From NCBI GenBank assembly GCA_900553055.1, contig USBV01000035.1, positions 1-12,028 of the forward strand: 12,028 bases of DNA, given 5' to 3'. Below are positions 1-7,949 of the stretch, piece after piece (the stretch's first letter is position 1; every line of letters starts with the position of its first letter). The notes under the pieces were generated by a model. It saw nothing but the letters and a program-made list of their open reading frames with translations, was not told where the DNA came from and searched no databases. The stretch comes from an uncultured Phascolarctobacterium sp. (GTDB taxonomy: Bacteria; Bacillota; Negativicutes; Acidaminococcales; Acidaminococcaceae). Both the position numbers and the translations under genes were made by a program.

Positions 1-192
1 ATCATCCTTATCGATAAATAATTGGTTCGCCACCACCTGCATGCTGCTGCTCATTCTCTCCAGCAGCACCTGGCTTGTGCCGCCACCAGTATCCACAACC
101 TGCACGGCAACATCCTCAATGGGGGCAGAAAAAGCTTGCTGCAATGGCAAGCATGTCATTGCAGCAACAATTAATAACTTATTCAGCTTCAT
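1..192 (-). CDS. Secreted protein of unknown function, N-terminal 64 residues (truncated by window edge)
   Basis: The reading frame opens at an ATG at 192, reading MKLNKLLIVAAMTCLPLQ, and stays open to the window edge. A short positive N-terminus, a hydrophobic core and an AFSA|P cleavage site around residue 23 indicate a Sec signal peptide. The Cys at residue 14 does not sit in a good lipobox, so this is probably not a lipoprotein. AGGAG lies 11 nt before the ATG (plus-strand 204-208), and the gene follows bamA after only 28 nt, so it is probably co-transcribed with bamA. Many Negativicutes carry an OmpH/Skp chaperone near bamA, but the visible mature N-terminus (IEDVAVQVVDTGGGTS) does not look like Skp. 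I half-remember similar secreted proteins beside bamA in Selenomonas relatives but cannot confirm it. Existence of the gene is likely; function is unknown. Confidence 0.75.
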   Translation of the reverse strand, partial: MKLNKLLIVAAMTCLPLQQAFSAPIEDVAVQVVDTGGGTSQVLLERMSSSMQVVANQLFIDKDD

Positions 193-220
193 AGCAGCAT
201 CTGCTCCTAAATTATACTGA

Positions 221-2092
221 TTAGAACTGACCACCAAAGCTAAAGTGGAACTTGCCACCGTCCTCACCATAGCCATAATCCAGTTTTACAGGACCAAGCG
301 GAGAGTTGATTCTCAGGCCCACACCATAGCTATTTTTAACAAGGCCAAAGTCGAACTCGTCCTCATGGCGTTTATCCCAAGCATAGCCATTATCAGTAAA
401 CAGCACGCCCTGTACCTTCTTCACGATGGGGAAGCGATATTCCAAGGTTGCCTTCACCATGCTGTTGCCACGGAATTGGTCATCCTCGTAGCCACGCAGA
501 GTGTCGCTGCCGCCCATAGCAAAGCGTTGGGACAACGGCATATCACCATCAGCATAGCCTGCACCCAGGTTCAGTGCCCACACGTTTTCGCCACCGGCGC
601 GGAAGTAGTAGCGCCAATCGGCAGTGAATTTGGTGAAGTCAAAATCGCCGCCCAGGCCACCGGCCCATTCAACGCTATAGGCAATACGCTTGCCCTCGTG
701 CGGGTCATAAACATTATCACGGGAGTCATAAATACGACCCACGGTGATGGAGCGGGTTACGCCAAAGTTTTCCTTGCGACGCTCTTCAGCAGTTTTGGGC
801 ATCCAGTCTTTATACTTAGAGCTTTGAGCCCCACCATCAGGACCAAATTGCTTTTCGTAATATTGCTCTTTATCGCCCTCGTAACCATCGGCTTCGCCTT
901 CGTAAATATCATTGCTATTCTTCAAGGTTACATAGTTACTAATAAATTCATTATTAGTCTTGCGGCTAAAGGTCAGCTCTTGGCCACGACGCTTTTTGTC
1001 ATAGCGAGCGATTTCATCGCCATTAATATCGTAATCCGCATACTCGTTAGTGATATCATAAAGGTTAATGGTTGCAGCAGTTTCCTTATCATCCAACCAC
1101 GGACGGGTGTAGCTAAAGTCGTAGTTCTTATTATCCTCGCCGCCAAACTCCCAACGAATATTAATCTTATCGCCGGTGCCGCGGAAGTTTTTATCACCAA
1201 TGGAAATCATACCAACAAAGCCGTCGGCATTGCTATAGCCAGCGCCAATACCAAAGGTGCCGGTGTTCATTTCTACAACATCGATTTCTACCTCAACGGA
1301 GTTAGGCTCGCGACCGGGGTTCAGCTTCACGTTGACGTCTTCAAAATAACCCAGGTTATACACGCGCTGCATGCTGCGGCGTGCATCCTTAGCGTTAAAG
1401 GGCTTGCCGGGCTTGAGCTTCATTTCCCGGGTAATAACGTAATCCTTACACTTTTGGTTACCCTTAACCTTGAAGCCCTCTACCAGGCCCTCGTTTACAG
1501 TCACCTGCAGGGTGCCATCCTGCTCCATGTGTACATCGGTAACACGGGCCAGAATGTAGCCGGCAGAACGATATTCTTCCTCCAGCTTTTGCACGCATTT
1601 ATTGATTTGCTTAAGATTAGCAATTTTACCCTTTTCTAAATCGAAGCAGGCCTCAACCTTTTTGCTATCAATAACAGTATTACCATTAATCTTATAATCC
1701 TTATAGACGGGATTTTCCAGCACATGATAAATAATCTGCACACCCTCGGGCACCAGCTTAAATTCGGGACGCATATCATAGAACCAGCCCAAATCATAAA
1801 TAGCACTCAGGTCCTGGTTTAAGCCCTCTTCAGTGAATTCCATGCCCTGCTTAGTTTTTAAAGCAGCAGCAATTTCTTCCTCGCTAATAGCCACATTACC
1901 TTTAATAATTTGCTTGGTAATTTTTTTGCCTAAATAGGGAGCCAGTCTATTTTCTTTCTTTTGCGCCGGAGCAGACTGTGCTACCGGAGCAGCAGCCGCA
2001 TCAGGTGCCTGTGTGTTTTCAGCATAAGCAGGCAAAGCCAGCAGCAAGGCTGCCAGGCCCACTGTTAGAGGCTGCCATAAGGTTCTTTTCAT
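221..2092 (-). CDS. bamA: Outer membrane beta-barrel assembly protein BamA (Omp85 family)
   Basis: BamA is the core of the machinery that folds and inserts beta-barrel proteins into the outer membrane. The 623-aa product has a signal peptide (residues 1-24, cut PAYA|E), an Ala/Pro/Gln-rich linker, three POTRA domains (about 55-126, 128-204 and 205-276, with IIKGN, KINGN and KVKGN openings) and a barrel from about 278 to the end. The conserved Omp85 loop-6 motif is LRGY at 532-535, and the C-terminus ends FSFGGQF, a typical barrel end. E. coli BamA has five POTRAs and about 810 aa, so this is a short form. A charged segment between barrel strands (rich in E, D, K, G, Y) is probably an extracellular loop. 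Start chosen at 2092, not the in-frame ATG at 2113: AAGGAGG lies 9 nt before 2092, whereas 2113 overlaps the upstream stop and lies 5' of that site. TamA is the main alternative, but three POTRAs and the cluster favour BamA. Confidence 0.95.
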   Translation of the reverse strand: MKRTLWQPLTVGLAALLLALPAYAENTQAPDAAAAPVAQSAPAQKKENRLAPYLGKKITKQIIKGNVAISEEEIAAALKTKQGMEFTEEGLNQDLSAIYDLGWFYDMRPEFKLVPEGVQIIYHVLENPVYKDYKINGNTVIDSKKVEACFDLEKGKIANLKQINKCVQKLEEEYRSAGYILARVTDVHMEQDGTLQVTVNEGLVEGFKVKGNQKCKDYVITREMKLKPGKPFNAKDARRSMQRVYNLGYFEDVNVKLNPGREPNSVEVEIDVVEMNTGTFGIGAGYSNADGFVGMISIGDKNFRGTGDKINIRWEFGGEDNKNYDFSYTRPWLDDKETAATINLYDITNEYADYDINGDEIARYDKKRRGQELTFSRKTNNEFISNYVTLKNSNDIYEGEADGYEGDKEQYYEKQFGPDGGAQSSKYKDWMPKTAEERRKENFGVTRSITVGRIYDSRDNVYDPHEGKRIAYSVEWAGGLGGDFDFTKFTADWRYYFRAGGENVWALNLGAGYADGDMPLSQRFAMGGSDTLRGYEDDQFRGNSMVKATLEYRFPIVKKVQGVLFTDNGYAWDKRHEDEFDFGLVKNSYGVGLRINSPLGPVKLDYGYGEDGGKFHFSFGGQF

Positions 2093-2101
2093 CAATAAAG
2101 T

Positions 2102-2108
2102 CCTCCTT
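2102..2108 (-). promoter_or_regulatory. Ribosome binding site that fixes the bamA start
   Basis: AAGGAGG lies 9 nt upstream of the ATG at 2092. It is downstream of the longer in-frame ATG at 2113, which therefore cannot use it, and the protein starting at 2092 begins directly with a good signal peptide. Confidence 0.85.
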
Positions 2109-2112
2109 CGCA

Positions 2113-2613
2113 TTATTTCGAATTACTCAATTCCACGCGAGCCGATTGCACTAATTTGCGCATATCAGCCTTGGATATAGAAACCTGCGACTGATTTTGC
2201 TCCTTAGAGTGTTCAGTCACAGCGTCCTTTGCTTGCTCAGGTGTTGCCACAGCTTTGCTTTCCTGCTGCTTTGCTGCCTCAGGTAAAGCCGTAGTAGCCC
2301 CGGCTACATTTGCAGTATCTACTACAGGAGGAGCTGCAGCCCTAGCCCGCTGCTTATAATGGCCGCGAGCAAAGTACCAGCCACCCACGCCTGCCAAAAC
2401 TAGCAGCACCGCAATACAGCCAGCCAATAGCTGGCGATTCCAGCTCCAGGGTACATCCTTTTTCTTGCGCAAATTTTTGAGCTCCGCTTCGGCCAGCATC
2501 AAATCCAGCTCTCCACGTATATCCTTATTGTCCAAAAAACTCTGCTCCGCATTATCCAAGCTGCTTTTTACATTGCGGATGCGGCGGAACAAAGAGTTAC
2601 CTGGCTGCGCCAT
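2113..2613 (-). CDS. Conserved single-pass membrane protein of unknown function
   Basis: I do not recognise this 166-aa protein. It has an N-terminal charged helical region (residues 1-60, coiled-coil-like with many Leu/Glu/Lys, and a KKK cluster just before the membrane), one strong transmembrane helix (about 61-82), then a low-complexity Ala/Gln/Glu/Lys/Pro linker. A short C-terminal segment (about 143-166, with ISKADMRKLVQSAR) looks helical and more ordered. The positive-inside rule is ambiguous because basic residues flank both sides, but a cytoplasmic N-terminus with the linker in the periplasm is the simplest topology. AGAAGGAGG lies 7 nt before the ATG, an excellent site. bamA follows after 20 nt, so the two are probably co-transcribed and a role in envelope assembly is plausible. 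It also follows a sigma-factor gene, so an anti-sigma-like or scaffold role is possible, without direct sequence support. Confidence 0.85.
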   Translation of the reverse strand: MAQPGNSLFRRIRNVKSSLDNAEQSFLDNKDIRGELDLMLAEAELKNLRKKKDVPWSWNRQLLAGCIAVLLVLAGVGGWYFARGHYKQRARAAAPPVVDTANVAGATTALPEAAKQQESKAVATPEQAKDAVTEHSKEQNQSQVSISKADMRKLVQSARVELSNSK

Positions 2614-2650
2614 GGAAATACCTCCTTCTGCTAAGAATCACAACTATCCT

Positions 2651-2659
2651 AATATACCA
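2651..2659 (-). promoter_or_regulatory. Possible extended -10 promoter for the membrane-protein/bamA unit
   Basis: The minus strand reads TGG followed by TATATT, an extended -10 form, 38 nt before the membrane-protein ATG. A -35 at the right distance is weak (CAAAGA). The 165-nt gap after the sigma gene, long for this cluster, fits an internal promoter here. This is read by eye and is not certain. Confidence 0.4.
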
Positions 2660-2737
2660 ACTAGAATCATTATTCTTTGCAGATTTTCTCGGTGCATTAT
2701 TGCAAATTAGCGCTGTTTTTATTGATTTTTCTTGTGT

Positions 2738-2758
2738 TTACGACTATTTTCTAGTCAA
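2738..2758 (-). promoter_or_regulatory. Short inverted repeat with TTGACT in the sigma/membrane-protein gap
   Basis: The minus strand carries GACTA, five bases, then TAGTC: a perfect 5-bp inverted repeat beginning inside a TTGACT -35-like box. No convincing -10 lies 16-18 nt downstream of that box. It may be an operator or chance, and it is too AT-rich and short to be a terminator. Confidence 0.25.
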
Positions 2759-2778
2759 TAATACTAAAGATGAATTTT

Positions 2779-3414
2779 TTAATCCTTGTTGAAGTCATGC
2801 ATAAATCTAGACAGCATGCCACGAATACGGCGCACGCCTTGCTTCTGCAGGCGATATACATGTCCCAGGCTTACATCAATAGCATCGGCCACAGCCTGGG
2901 CCGGTCTATCCTCCAAATACATGCCCTGCAGCACCTGCTGCTCCTTGGCAGGCAGTCTATCCATGGCCTGGGCCACCTTCTCCTGCAACAGCTTGCGCTC
3001 CGTCACTTCTATTGGGGTTGCTAGCTCCGAGGGGAGGGCATCGCTCAGCGTAAAGCCTTGGCTGATTTCACTGTCAAGATACAGCAAGCCCTTACGGTCA
3101 GCATGGCGCAAATAATCCACCATGTTACCCTTAATACGGAAGGAGGCAAACAGGCTGAACGCTACCTGACGCGTATAATCATAGCTTTCGGCTGCTTCTA
3201 AAAGGCCCACCATGCCCTCTTGGATGAGCTCCATGGTTTCGGCCTCACCTAGCTTAAAGCTGGCGGCAATCTTAAACACCAAGGGCTGATAGCTAGTCAT
3301 CAGCTTTTGGTGAGCAGCCAAGTCGCCCTCTGCCGCCTGCTGCCACAGCTGGCGCTCTTCCTCCGGCTCTAGGAGCGGAGTTTTGCGCAGCTCCTCAAGA
3401 TAGCTTTGCAGCAT
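2779..3414 (-). CDS. Sigma-70 family RNA polymerase sigma factor, short region 3
   Basis: This 211-aa protein directs RNA polymerase to a set of promoters. Residues 1-30 (YLEELRKTPLLEPEEERQLW) match sigma region 1.2. Residues 31-107 are region 2, with LIQEGMVGLLEAAESYDY and the -10-recognition helix FSLFASFRIKGNMVDYLR, closest in style to SigB/SigF group-3 factors. Residues about 150-200 are region 4 with a helix-turn-helix (AVADAIDVSLGHVYRLQKQG). Only about 40 residues separate regions 2 and 4, so region 3 is reduced or absent; the protein is nevertheless longer than an ECF factor because it keeps region 1.2. Start chosen at the ATG at 3414 with AAGGGAGGT 6 nt upstream; a TTG at 3435 would lie 5' of that site. 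The gene lies 33 nt after tamB and upstream of a bitopic membrane protein and bamA, suggesting an envelope-related regulon. Which promoters it reads cannot be seen. Confidence 0.9.
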   Translation of the reverse strand: MLQSYLEELRKTPLLEPEEERQLWQQAAEGDLAAHQKLMTSYQPLVFKIAASFKLGEAETMELIQEGMVGLLEAAESYDYTRQVAFSLFASFRIKGNMVDYLRHADRKGLLYLDSEISQGFTLSDALPSELATPIEVTERKLLQEKVAQAMDRLPAKEQQVLQGMYLEDRPAQAVADAIDVSLGHVYRLQKQGVRRIRGMLSRFMHDFNKD

Positions 3415-3420
3415 GCTTGC

Positions 3421-3429
3421 ACCTCCCTT
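3421..3429 (-). promoter_or_regulatory. Ribosome binding site that fixes the sigma-factor start
   Basis: AAGGGAGGT ends 6 nt before the ATG at 3414. It excludes the longer TTG start at 3435, and translation from 3414 begins exactly at sigma region 1.2. Confidence 0.8.
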
Positions 3430-3447
3430 CCACAAAAATTTTACTCA

Positions 3448-6400
3448 TTAGAATGTTATCTTGTATTCCAGGCCATACCAATTATCGGTTTTATCGTTCA
3501 TATCATAGCTTCTGGAATAGGTAATGTTCATGTGCCTACTAATATCGTACTGCCCAAAAATACTCCTGTCAAGAGCATCAAAGCTAGTAGTATAGCCAAA
3601 CATGAAATTATTATTTAAATATTTGCTCACTAATACATTATACTGATTGCGCTCATCCGTAGTCAAGTCCTGACTGCGGTCCTTGGCGCTTTCAAAGCCT
3701 ATGCCGGAACGCACCTTTCCGGTGTAAATGCGGAATTGGTCCAAGCCCAAGGTTTGCTTAATCCAGGTCTCCACGTCGCCCAAAACAGTCATCTGTAAGC
3801 CCACAGTCATCAGATTATTCATATCCTCGCTGGTAACCTCGTTGCTGCCAGCTGTATCACGCTGCAGTGTGAGCATACGCACAATAGTGTTGCGCTCCAG
3901 CGGCGGGTCACTGGTCAGCACCAAATCCATTTTTTCGACTGGGCCGTTAACCTTCATATAAATGCGATAGCGGCTAAAGCGAGCTGTGCTTTCCAAATTA
4001 ACATTTGGCAGGAAGGTGCCGGGCTCAACCCAAACAAGACCTGCCTTTTGCAGCTTAAAGTCCGTGCGCAAATAGGAAATCGTACCCTTATCTGCCTTAA
4101 TGGTGCCATCAACAATTGGGAAAAGAGTGCTGCCCTTGATATGAATGCCTCCATTAAGCCAAATATCGTATAAATAGCTATTGTAAAGGTGAATCTTCTT
4201 GCCCAGCTCCACCTTCATATCCAGGCCAAAATTGCTCTCGCCCTCGCCCATTTCGGGAACGGTGGGCATATTAACAACCACATCATCCAGCTTCAGCTGA
4301 CCTTTAATTAAAGGTCTATATTCCACCGGCGGCGGTACGTTGCCCTTAGCCTTCTTGCGGTCGCGATATTTTTGCGGCACAATCTCGATTTCGCTATTAA
4401 TGCGACCGGTAAAGATTTGCGAAGCAAGCTCGGCATTATCGGCTTTAATATGCAGCTTATAGGCATCCTTTTCCGTGGTTTGCAAAGCGTAGCTACCCTC
4501 GGCAGACAAGGTACCCTTGCCCAGCTTCGTAGAAACGTTACGCAAAAGCACAGTATTGCCTTGGAAGTCCACATCCAAGTTGATTGCCTCCAGCGCCGTA
4601 TCCAAATCCTTAATTTTGACTGCACCATCCACAATTTTTAACGAGCCATAGAGCAAGGGCTCTTCAAGTGTACCAGCCAAACGCACAGCACCATTGGTTT
4701 CACCCACGCCCCATTCCACCATCTTGCTTAGGGCTGGCAAAATGCCTAAGCGGGCCTCGTTCAAATCCATGATAATATTCATTTGAGAACGCGGATTACG
4801 TCGTTGCTCCTTAGAGCGGAACACATCCAGCGGAATATCGCCGGACGCCTTCACACTATAAGCATCCTTACTTGCTACTAAATATTCCAGCTTAATCGTA
4901 TCATTTTTTAATGCAAGCTCCGCATTAAGCTTATCCACACCTACGCCAGCAACAGAGCCATTGATAATCTCCAAAGAACCCTTGCCACTTGGCTTCGCTA
5001 CAGTGCCGGCTAGCTGCACCTGCATATCCATTTCGCCCTTAATTTCGGGCGGGTCCTTCATCACTGCTGTGACAATGGCAGGATTAGCTTTAAAAGCCTG
5101 CATACTTAAATTAAAGCCCTGCTCCTTCAGCTCAATCTGGCCTCCGGCGGTAATCAAGCCGCGGTCGGTAATGCCATCCTGCTCCTGTAGCTTCACCTCA
5201 TCCAAGGTAAGCAGCGTCTTTTTAATATTACCCTTAAGTTCCATATGCGAATAATTCAGCTCGTGAATTTTTACATCATCGGCTGTAATAGAAATATTCA
5301 GGCCGCTCCCCTTGCCTTGGGGGCAAAAATCCAGCAAGCCCTGCATTTGGCCATTAATATCGTAATCCATACGTGCCATACGCAGCAGGCCGCCAATATC
5401 GCCCCACAGCATCTGCACCTTGCCCTGCATGTATTTTTCCTGCAGATTAAGGTTGACATCGGCAGTGTATAAGCCATAATTGGATGGGTCGTGCTTATAG
5501 GGCTGTTTAAACGAAACCTTAAACATATTATAGGGCAGACCCCTGCCATCCACAGTGCCGGATAGCTCGGTAAGAGCCTCGCCGTTAATCAAAACCTTGT
5601 CGCTATCCACATCGCCACGGAAGGTGGGAGCAGTGATCCTGCCGCCTATGTGACCTTTGGCGTTCACCTTGCCCCCTAAATCAATAGTCTCGTCCTTAAT
5701 CGGCAAATGCGCCAAATCCACATTCTTGGCCACCATATCAAAGTTTAGGCGACCATCATCGGCCATGGTGCCATCCAGCTTAACATCAGCGTAAAAGGCC
5801 TTAATCAAAAAGTCCTCCAGCTCCAAAGTTCCCTTGTCATATAAATAGCGACCGTCCACGCTATTATACAGCTGCTCCATAGCACTGCCATCGGAGGCAT
5901 GCACTTCGCCATACACATAGGGCTGGCTCGTTGTACCGCGCACCTGCATAATATTATCCAGATTTCCGGTCACTGGCACATCCTTTTTGCCCAAAATGAG
6001 CGCCATAATAGGCTCAATGTGCACGCCATATGTTTCTAGCGACAAATCAACATAGGGCTCTTCCCCACGCAAATCCACTAAACCGCTCACAATGTGATGC
6101 CCCTGCTCCATATTGGCGCGGAAGTTTTTAATAGTGAGCTGATTATCCTTAAGGGCAACAAAGCCATGCGCTTCCTTAATCTTTTGCTCCATAAACTCGG
6201 CCTGCGTCAGCTGCAAAACGCCGGCAAATTCAGGCGCGGTGAGCTTGCCGCCCACGGCAAAGCCCGTGGAGCACAGGCCGCTGCCCTCTTTGCCAGCCGC
6301 TGCCAGCACAGGGTTAATGGGGAAATCCGTCATGCGGCCCTCGATGTGTAGCTCGCCTGCCTTGTTCACGTTACCCGTTGCCAAAAGCACGCCCCGCTCC

Positions 6401-7740
6401 CCGGCAAAAGCACTGAAATGGTCTATGGCTAGGCCATTTTTATCAACTGCGCCATCCATATTCATGCGGTTAATCTTCAGCCCACGCCATTCAAGCTCCA
6501 TGACCTCGGTAGCAGCATGCAGCTGTAGCTTATCCTCTAACACCTTGGCCAGCAGGGCTAGCTTAGCATTAATATGCACATCATCCTTCGGTCTATCCGG
6601 TGTCACATGGGTTACATCCTTCAGCTCCAGGTCACCAGTGAGCACCTTTTCCTCAAGGCTATAGGTAGCATTACCTTTAATAGCGCCACCGCCATAGGCT
6701 GCAGCTACATTCTCAAGAATAATCTCCTTTTTATCCCCTCTAAAAGGCAGGCGCAGCTTTTCTAGCTTGTAGCCCTCATAGGCCAGCTTGTCAGCGGTCA
6801 GCACGCCCTTGGCACTAGGAGCATCAGTATCGCGCAAATCAGCTTCACCCTCAAGTGCTAGCTTTTGGCCATCCACCACTGCCTCCAGGGAGCTAATGTT
6901 AAGATAGCTATCGTGTGCGCGCACCTGCCCGTCCAGCTTCAGGCTATGCTTAGCATCTCCCAGCTGCATTTTGCCCTCAAGGCCTGCCAAATTAACCTCG
7001 CCAGAATAGCGCTGTTTTCCTTTCTCATTCACATAAATAAGCGCCAGTTTGCTCAAGTCGCCCTTGAGCTCTTCGACGCCAGCATAATGCTTGGCCAAAG
7101 CAGCGTAGGGAGCCAAAGCAAGCTTATCGCTCTTGAGCTCGATGCGTCCTTCACCCTTGGTGGTTACAAGTCCGCCCACTGCGAGCGTATCCACGCCACT
7201 GCCTAAGCGCAGCCCCAAAGCAAATTTAGGATTGGCACCGCCGTTAACCGTGCCGGACACAGGGATATCCCACTGGCCCTGAGGCATTGCAACATGCATC
7301 ACGCCATTCGAAATCTCTAACAATCCATAAAAGGGCGTTTCGTCCGAATCAGAGGGCTTGAGCAGCTTGGCCATATTCCACTGCTGCTTGTCGTCCATGC
7401 TTAAATAAACCTGGGGACGCACCAGCTCCACGCGGCTCACCGCCCTAGCGCCCTTGTCTAATGCTAGCCAGGGACGCAGATGCACAATAATACGAGGAAT
7501 TTCTGCTACCTTTTGTCCCTGTGCATCCTTAACCTCCAGCTGTCCTACCTCGGCGCTAAGCCCGCCATTCCAGGTGATATCCTTTAGCGTTATGCTGCCA
7601 TTGATAAAGCTGGACGCAATGCGCTCCGCCTCGGGTATAGATTGGCGAATATATTTGGGCATCACAGTGTGCACCAAAAAGATATAGCCTGCGCTGAGCA
7701 GCACTATCAAAAATGCTATAAATCTAAAATATTTTTTCAT
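3448..7740 (-). CDS. tamB: TamB-like translocation/assembly module, AsmA-like bridge protein (DUF490)
   Basis: The 1430-aa protein has an N-terminal membrane anchor (about residues 4-25) followed by a very long run of alternating beta-strand repeats. The C-terminal TamB/DUF490 domain is recognisable: SYLRTDFKLQKAGLVWVEPG, then a PPLERNTIVRMLTLQRD stretch, LMTVGLQMTVLGDVETWIKQTLGLDQFRI, ending NWYGLEYKITF. E. coli TamB is about 1260 aa, so this one is slightly longer. AsmA-like proteins such as TamB, YhdP and YdbH form grooved rods across the periplasm and are implicated in moving phospholipids to the outer membrane; TamB also works with Omp85 proteins. No separate TamA is visible in this window, so BamA, encoded two genes downstream, is the likely partner (inference). 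Start chosen at 7740 (MKKYFRFIAFLIV), preceded by only a weak GGTGA 5 nt upstream; an in-frame ATG at 7752 has no site. It follows a terminator, so it probably has its own promoter. Confidence 0.93.
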   Translation of the reverse strand: MKKYFRFIAFLIVLLSAGYIFLVHTVMPKYIRQSIPEAERIASSFINGSITLKDITWNGGLSAEVGQLEVKDAQGQKVAEIPRIIVHLRPWLALDKGARAVSRVELVRPQVYLSMDDKQQWNMAKLLKPSDSDETPFYGLLEISNGVMHVAMPQGQWDIPVSGTVNGGANPKFALGLRLGSGVDTLAVGGLVTTKGEGRIELKSDKLALAPYAALAKHYAGVEELKGDLSKLALIYVNEKGKQRYSGEVNLAGLEGKMQLGDAKHSLKLDGQVRAHDSYLNISSLEAVVDGQKLALEGEADLRDTDAPSAKGVLTADKLAYEGYKLEKLRLPFRGDKKEIILENVAAAYGGGAIKGNATYSLEEKVLTGDLELKDVTHVTPDRPKDDVHINAKLALLAKVLEDKLQLHAATEVMELEWRGLKINRMNMDGAVDKNGLAIDHFSAFAGERGVLLATGNVNKAGELHIEGRMTDFPINPVLAAAGKEGSGLCSTGFAVGGKLTAPEFAGVLQLTQAEFMEQKIKEAHGFVALKDNQLTIKNFRANMEQGHHIVSGLVDLRGEEPYVDLSLETYGVHIEPIMALILGKKDVPVTGNLDNIMQVRGTTSQPYVYGEVHASDGSAMEQLYNSVDGRYLYDKGTLELEDFLIKAFYADVKLDGTMADDGRLNFDMVAKNVDLAHLPIKDETIDLGGKVNAKGHIGGRITAPTFRGDVDSDKVLINGEALTELSGTVDGRGLPYNMFKVSFKQPYKHDPSNYGLYTADVNLNLQEKYMQGKVQMLWGDIGGLLRMARMDYDINGQMQGLLDFCPQGKGSGLNISITADDVKIHELNYSHMELKGNIKKTLLTLDEVKLQEQDGITDRGLITAGGQIELKEQGFNLSMQAFKANPAIVTAVMKDPPEIKGEMDMQVQLAGTVAKPSGKGSLEIINGSVAGVGVDKLNAELALKNDTIKLEYLVASKDAYSVKASGDIPLDVFRSKEQRRNPRSQMNIIMDLNEARLGILPALSKMVEWGVGETNGAVRLAGTLEEPLLYGSLKIVDGAVKIKDLDTALEAINLDVDFQGNTVLLRNVSTKLGKGTLSAEGSYALQTTEKDAYKLHIKADNAELASQIFTGRINSEIEIVPQKYRDRKKAKGNVPPPVEYRPLIKGQLKLDDVVVNMPTVPEMGEGESNFGLDMKVELGKKIHLYNSYLYDIWLNGGIHIKGSTLFPIVDGTIKADKGTISYLRTDFKLQKAGLVWVEPGTFLPNVNLESTARFSRYRIYMKVNGPVEKMDLVLTSDPPLERNTIVRMLTLQRDTAGSNEVTSEDMNNLMTVGLQMTVLGDVETWIKQTLGLDQFRIYTGKVRSGIGFESAKDRSQDLTTDERNQYNVLVSKYLNNNFMFGYTTSFDALDRSIFGQYDISRHMNITYSRSYDMNDKTDNWYGLEYKITF

Positions 7741-7858
7741 AAAAGTCACCATTGTTAATTGTAACAGGCAAGAGTGACAAATTTGTGTCAAGCTTGCCCA
7801 TATTGTGTAAAATAAATACTTCGACTTTTATTATTTCGACGCTTATGCAAATCCTCCT
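7724..7858 (-). other. Possible leader ORF upstream of tamB with strong SD but non-standard start
   Basis: A perfect AGGAGG (7853-7858) sits about 110 nt before the tamB start, where no annotated gene begins. Six bases downstream the codon is ATA, followed by 39 more open codons ending at a TAG (7724-7726) inside the start of tamB. An internal ATG (7799-7801) would give a 25-residue peptide but has no site of its own. Either this is a translationally coupled leader with a rare AUA start, or a decayed start, or a chance purine run. Confidence 0.2.
7777..7786. repeat. 10-bp palindrome before tamB, possible operator
   Basis: ACAAATTTGT is perfectly self-complementary and lies inside a wider TGACA...TGTCA arrangement, including a TTGACA box on the minus strand, 37-46 nt before the tamB ATG. 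TACAAT lies 22 nt after the TTGACA, too far for a normal -35/-10 pair, so a promoter here is only a possibility. Two TTCGAC hexamers (7820-7825 and 7835-7840) lie nearby with 15-bp spacing. Confidence 0.3.
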
Positions 7859-7949
7859 GTTGAACGTAGCAAATTATTTTACTTGTGTGAGCGAAGAGCG
7901 CACCCCGGCACACACCTTAGTAAGACCTCTAGACCTACCAGTGTAGCAA

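Noticed and set aside
245..1639. A 464-codon open frame on the plus strand opposite bamA
   Set aside because: It lies entirely antisense to a clear BamA, its translation is a low-complexity run of hydrophobic residues without family motifs, and it lacks a good ribosome binding site. It is a codon-bias shadow.
2093..2113. Upstream in-frame ATG for bamA at 2113
   Set aside because: It overlaps the preceding stop codon, and the strong AAGGAGG lies downstream of it, pointing to the ATG at 2092.
7741..7791. TTG at 7791 and ATG at 7752 as longer tamB starts
   Set aside because: Neither has a ribosome binding site, and the added residues come before an already complete membrane-anchor sequence starting MKKYFRF.
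7754..7795. TTGACA plus TACAAT as a tamB promoter
   Set aside because: The hexamers are good individually but are separated by 22 nt, outside the usable 16-18 nt range, so I do not call a promoter.
7861..7949. Hairpin GTGTG...CACAC and AGGTCT direct repeat between the tolC terminator and tamB
   Set aside because: The stem has mismatches and no T run, and the repeat is only 6 bp; neither matches a riboswitch or terminator I know, so it is left as unassigned leader sequence.
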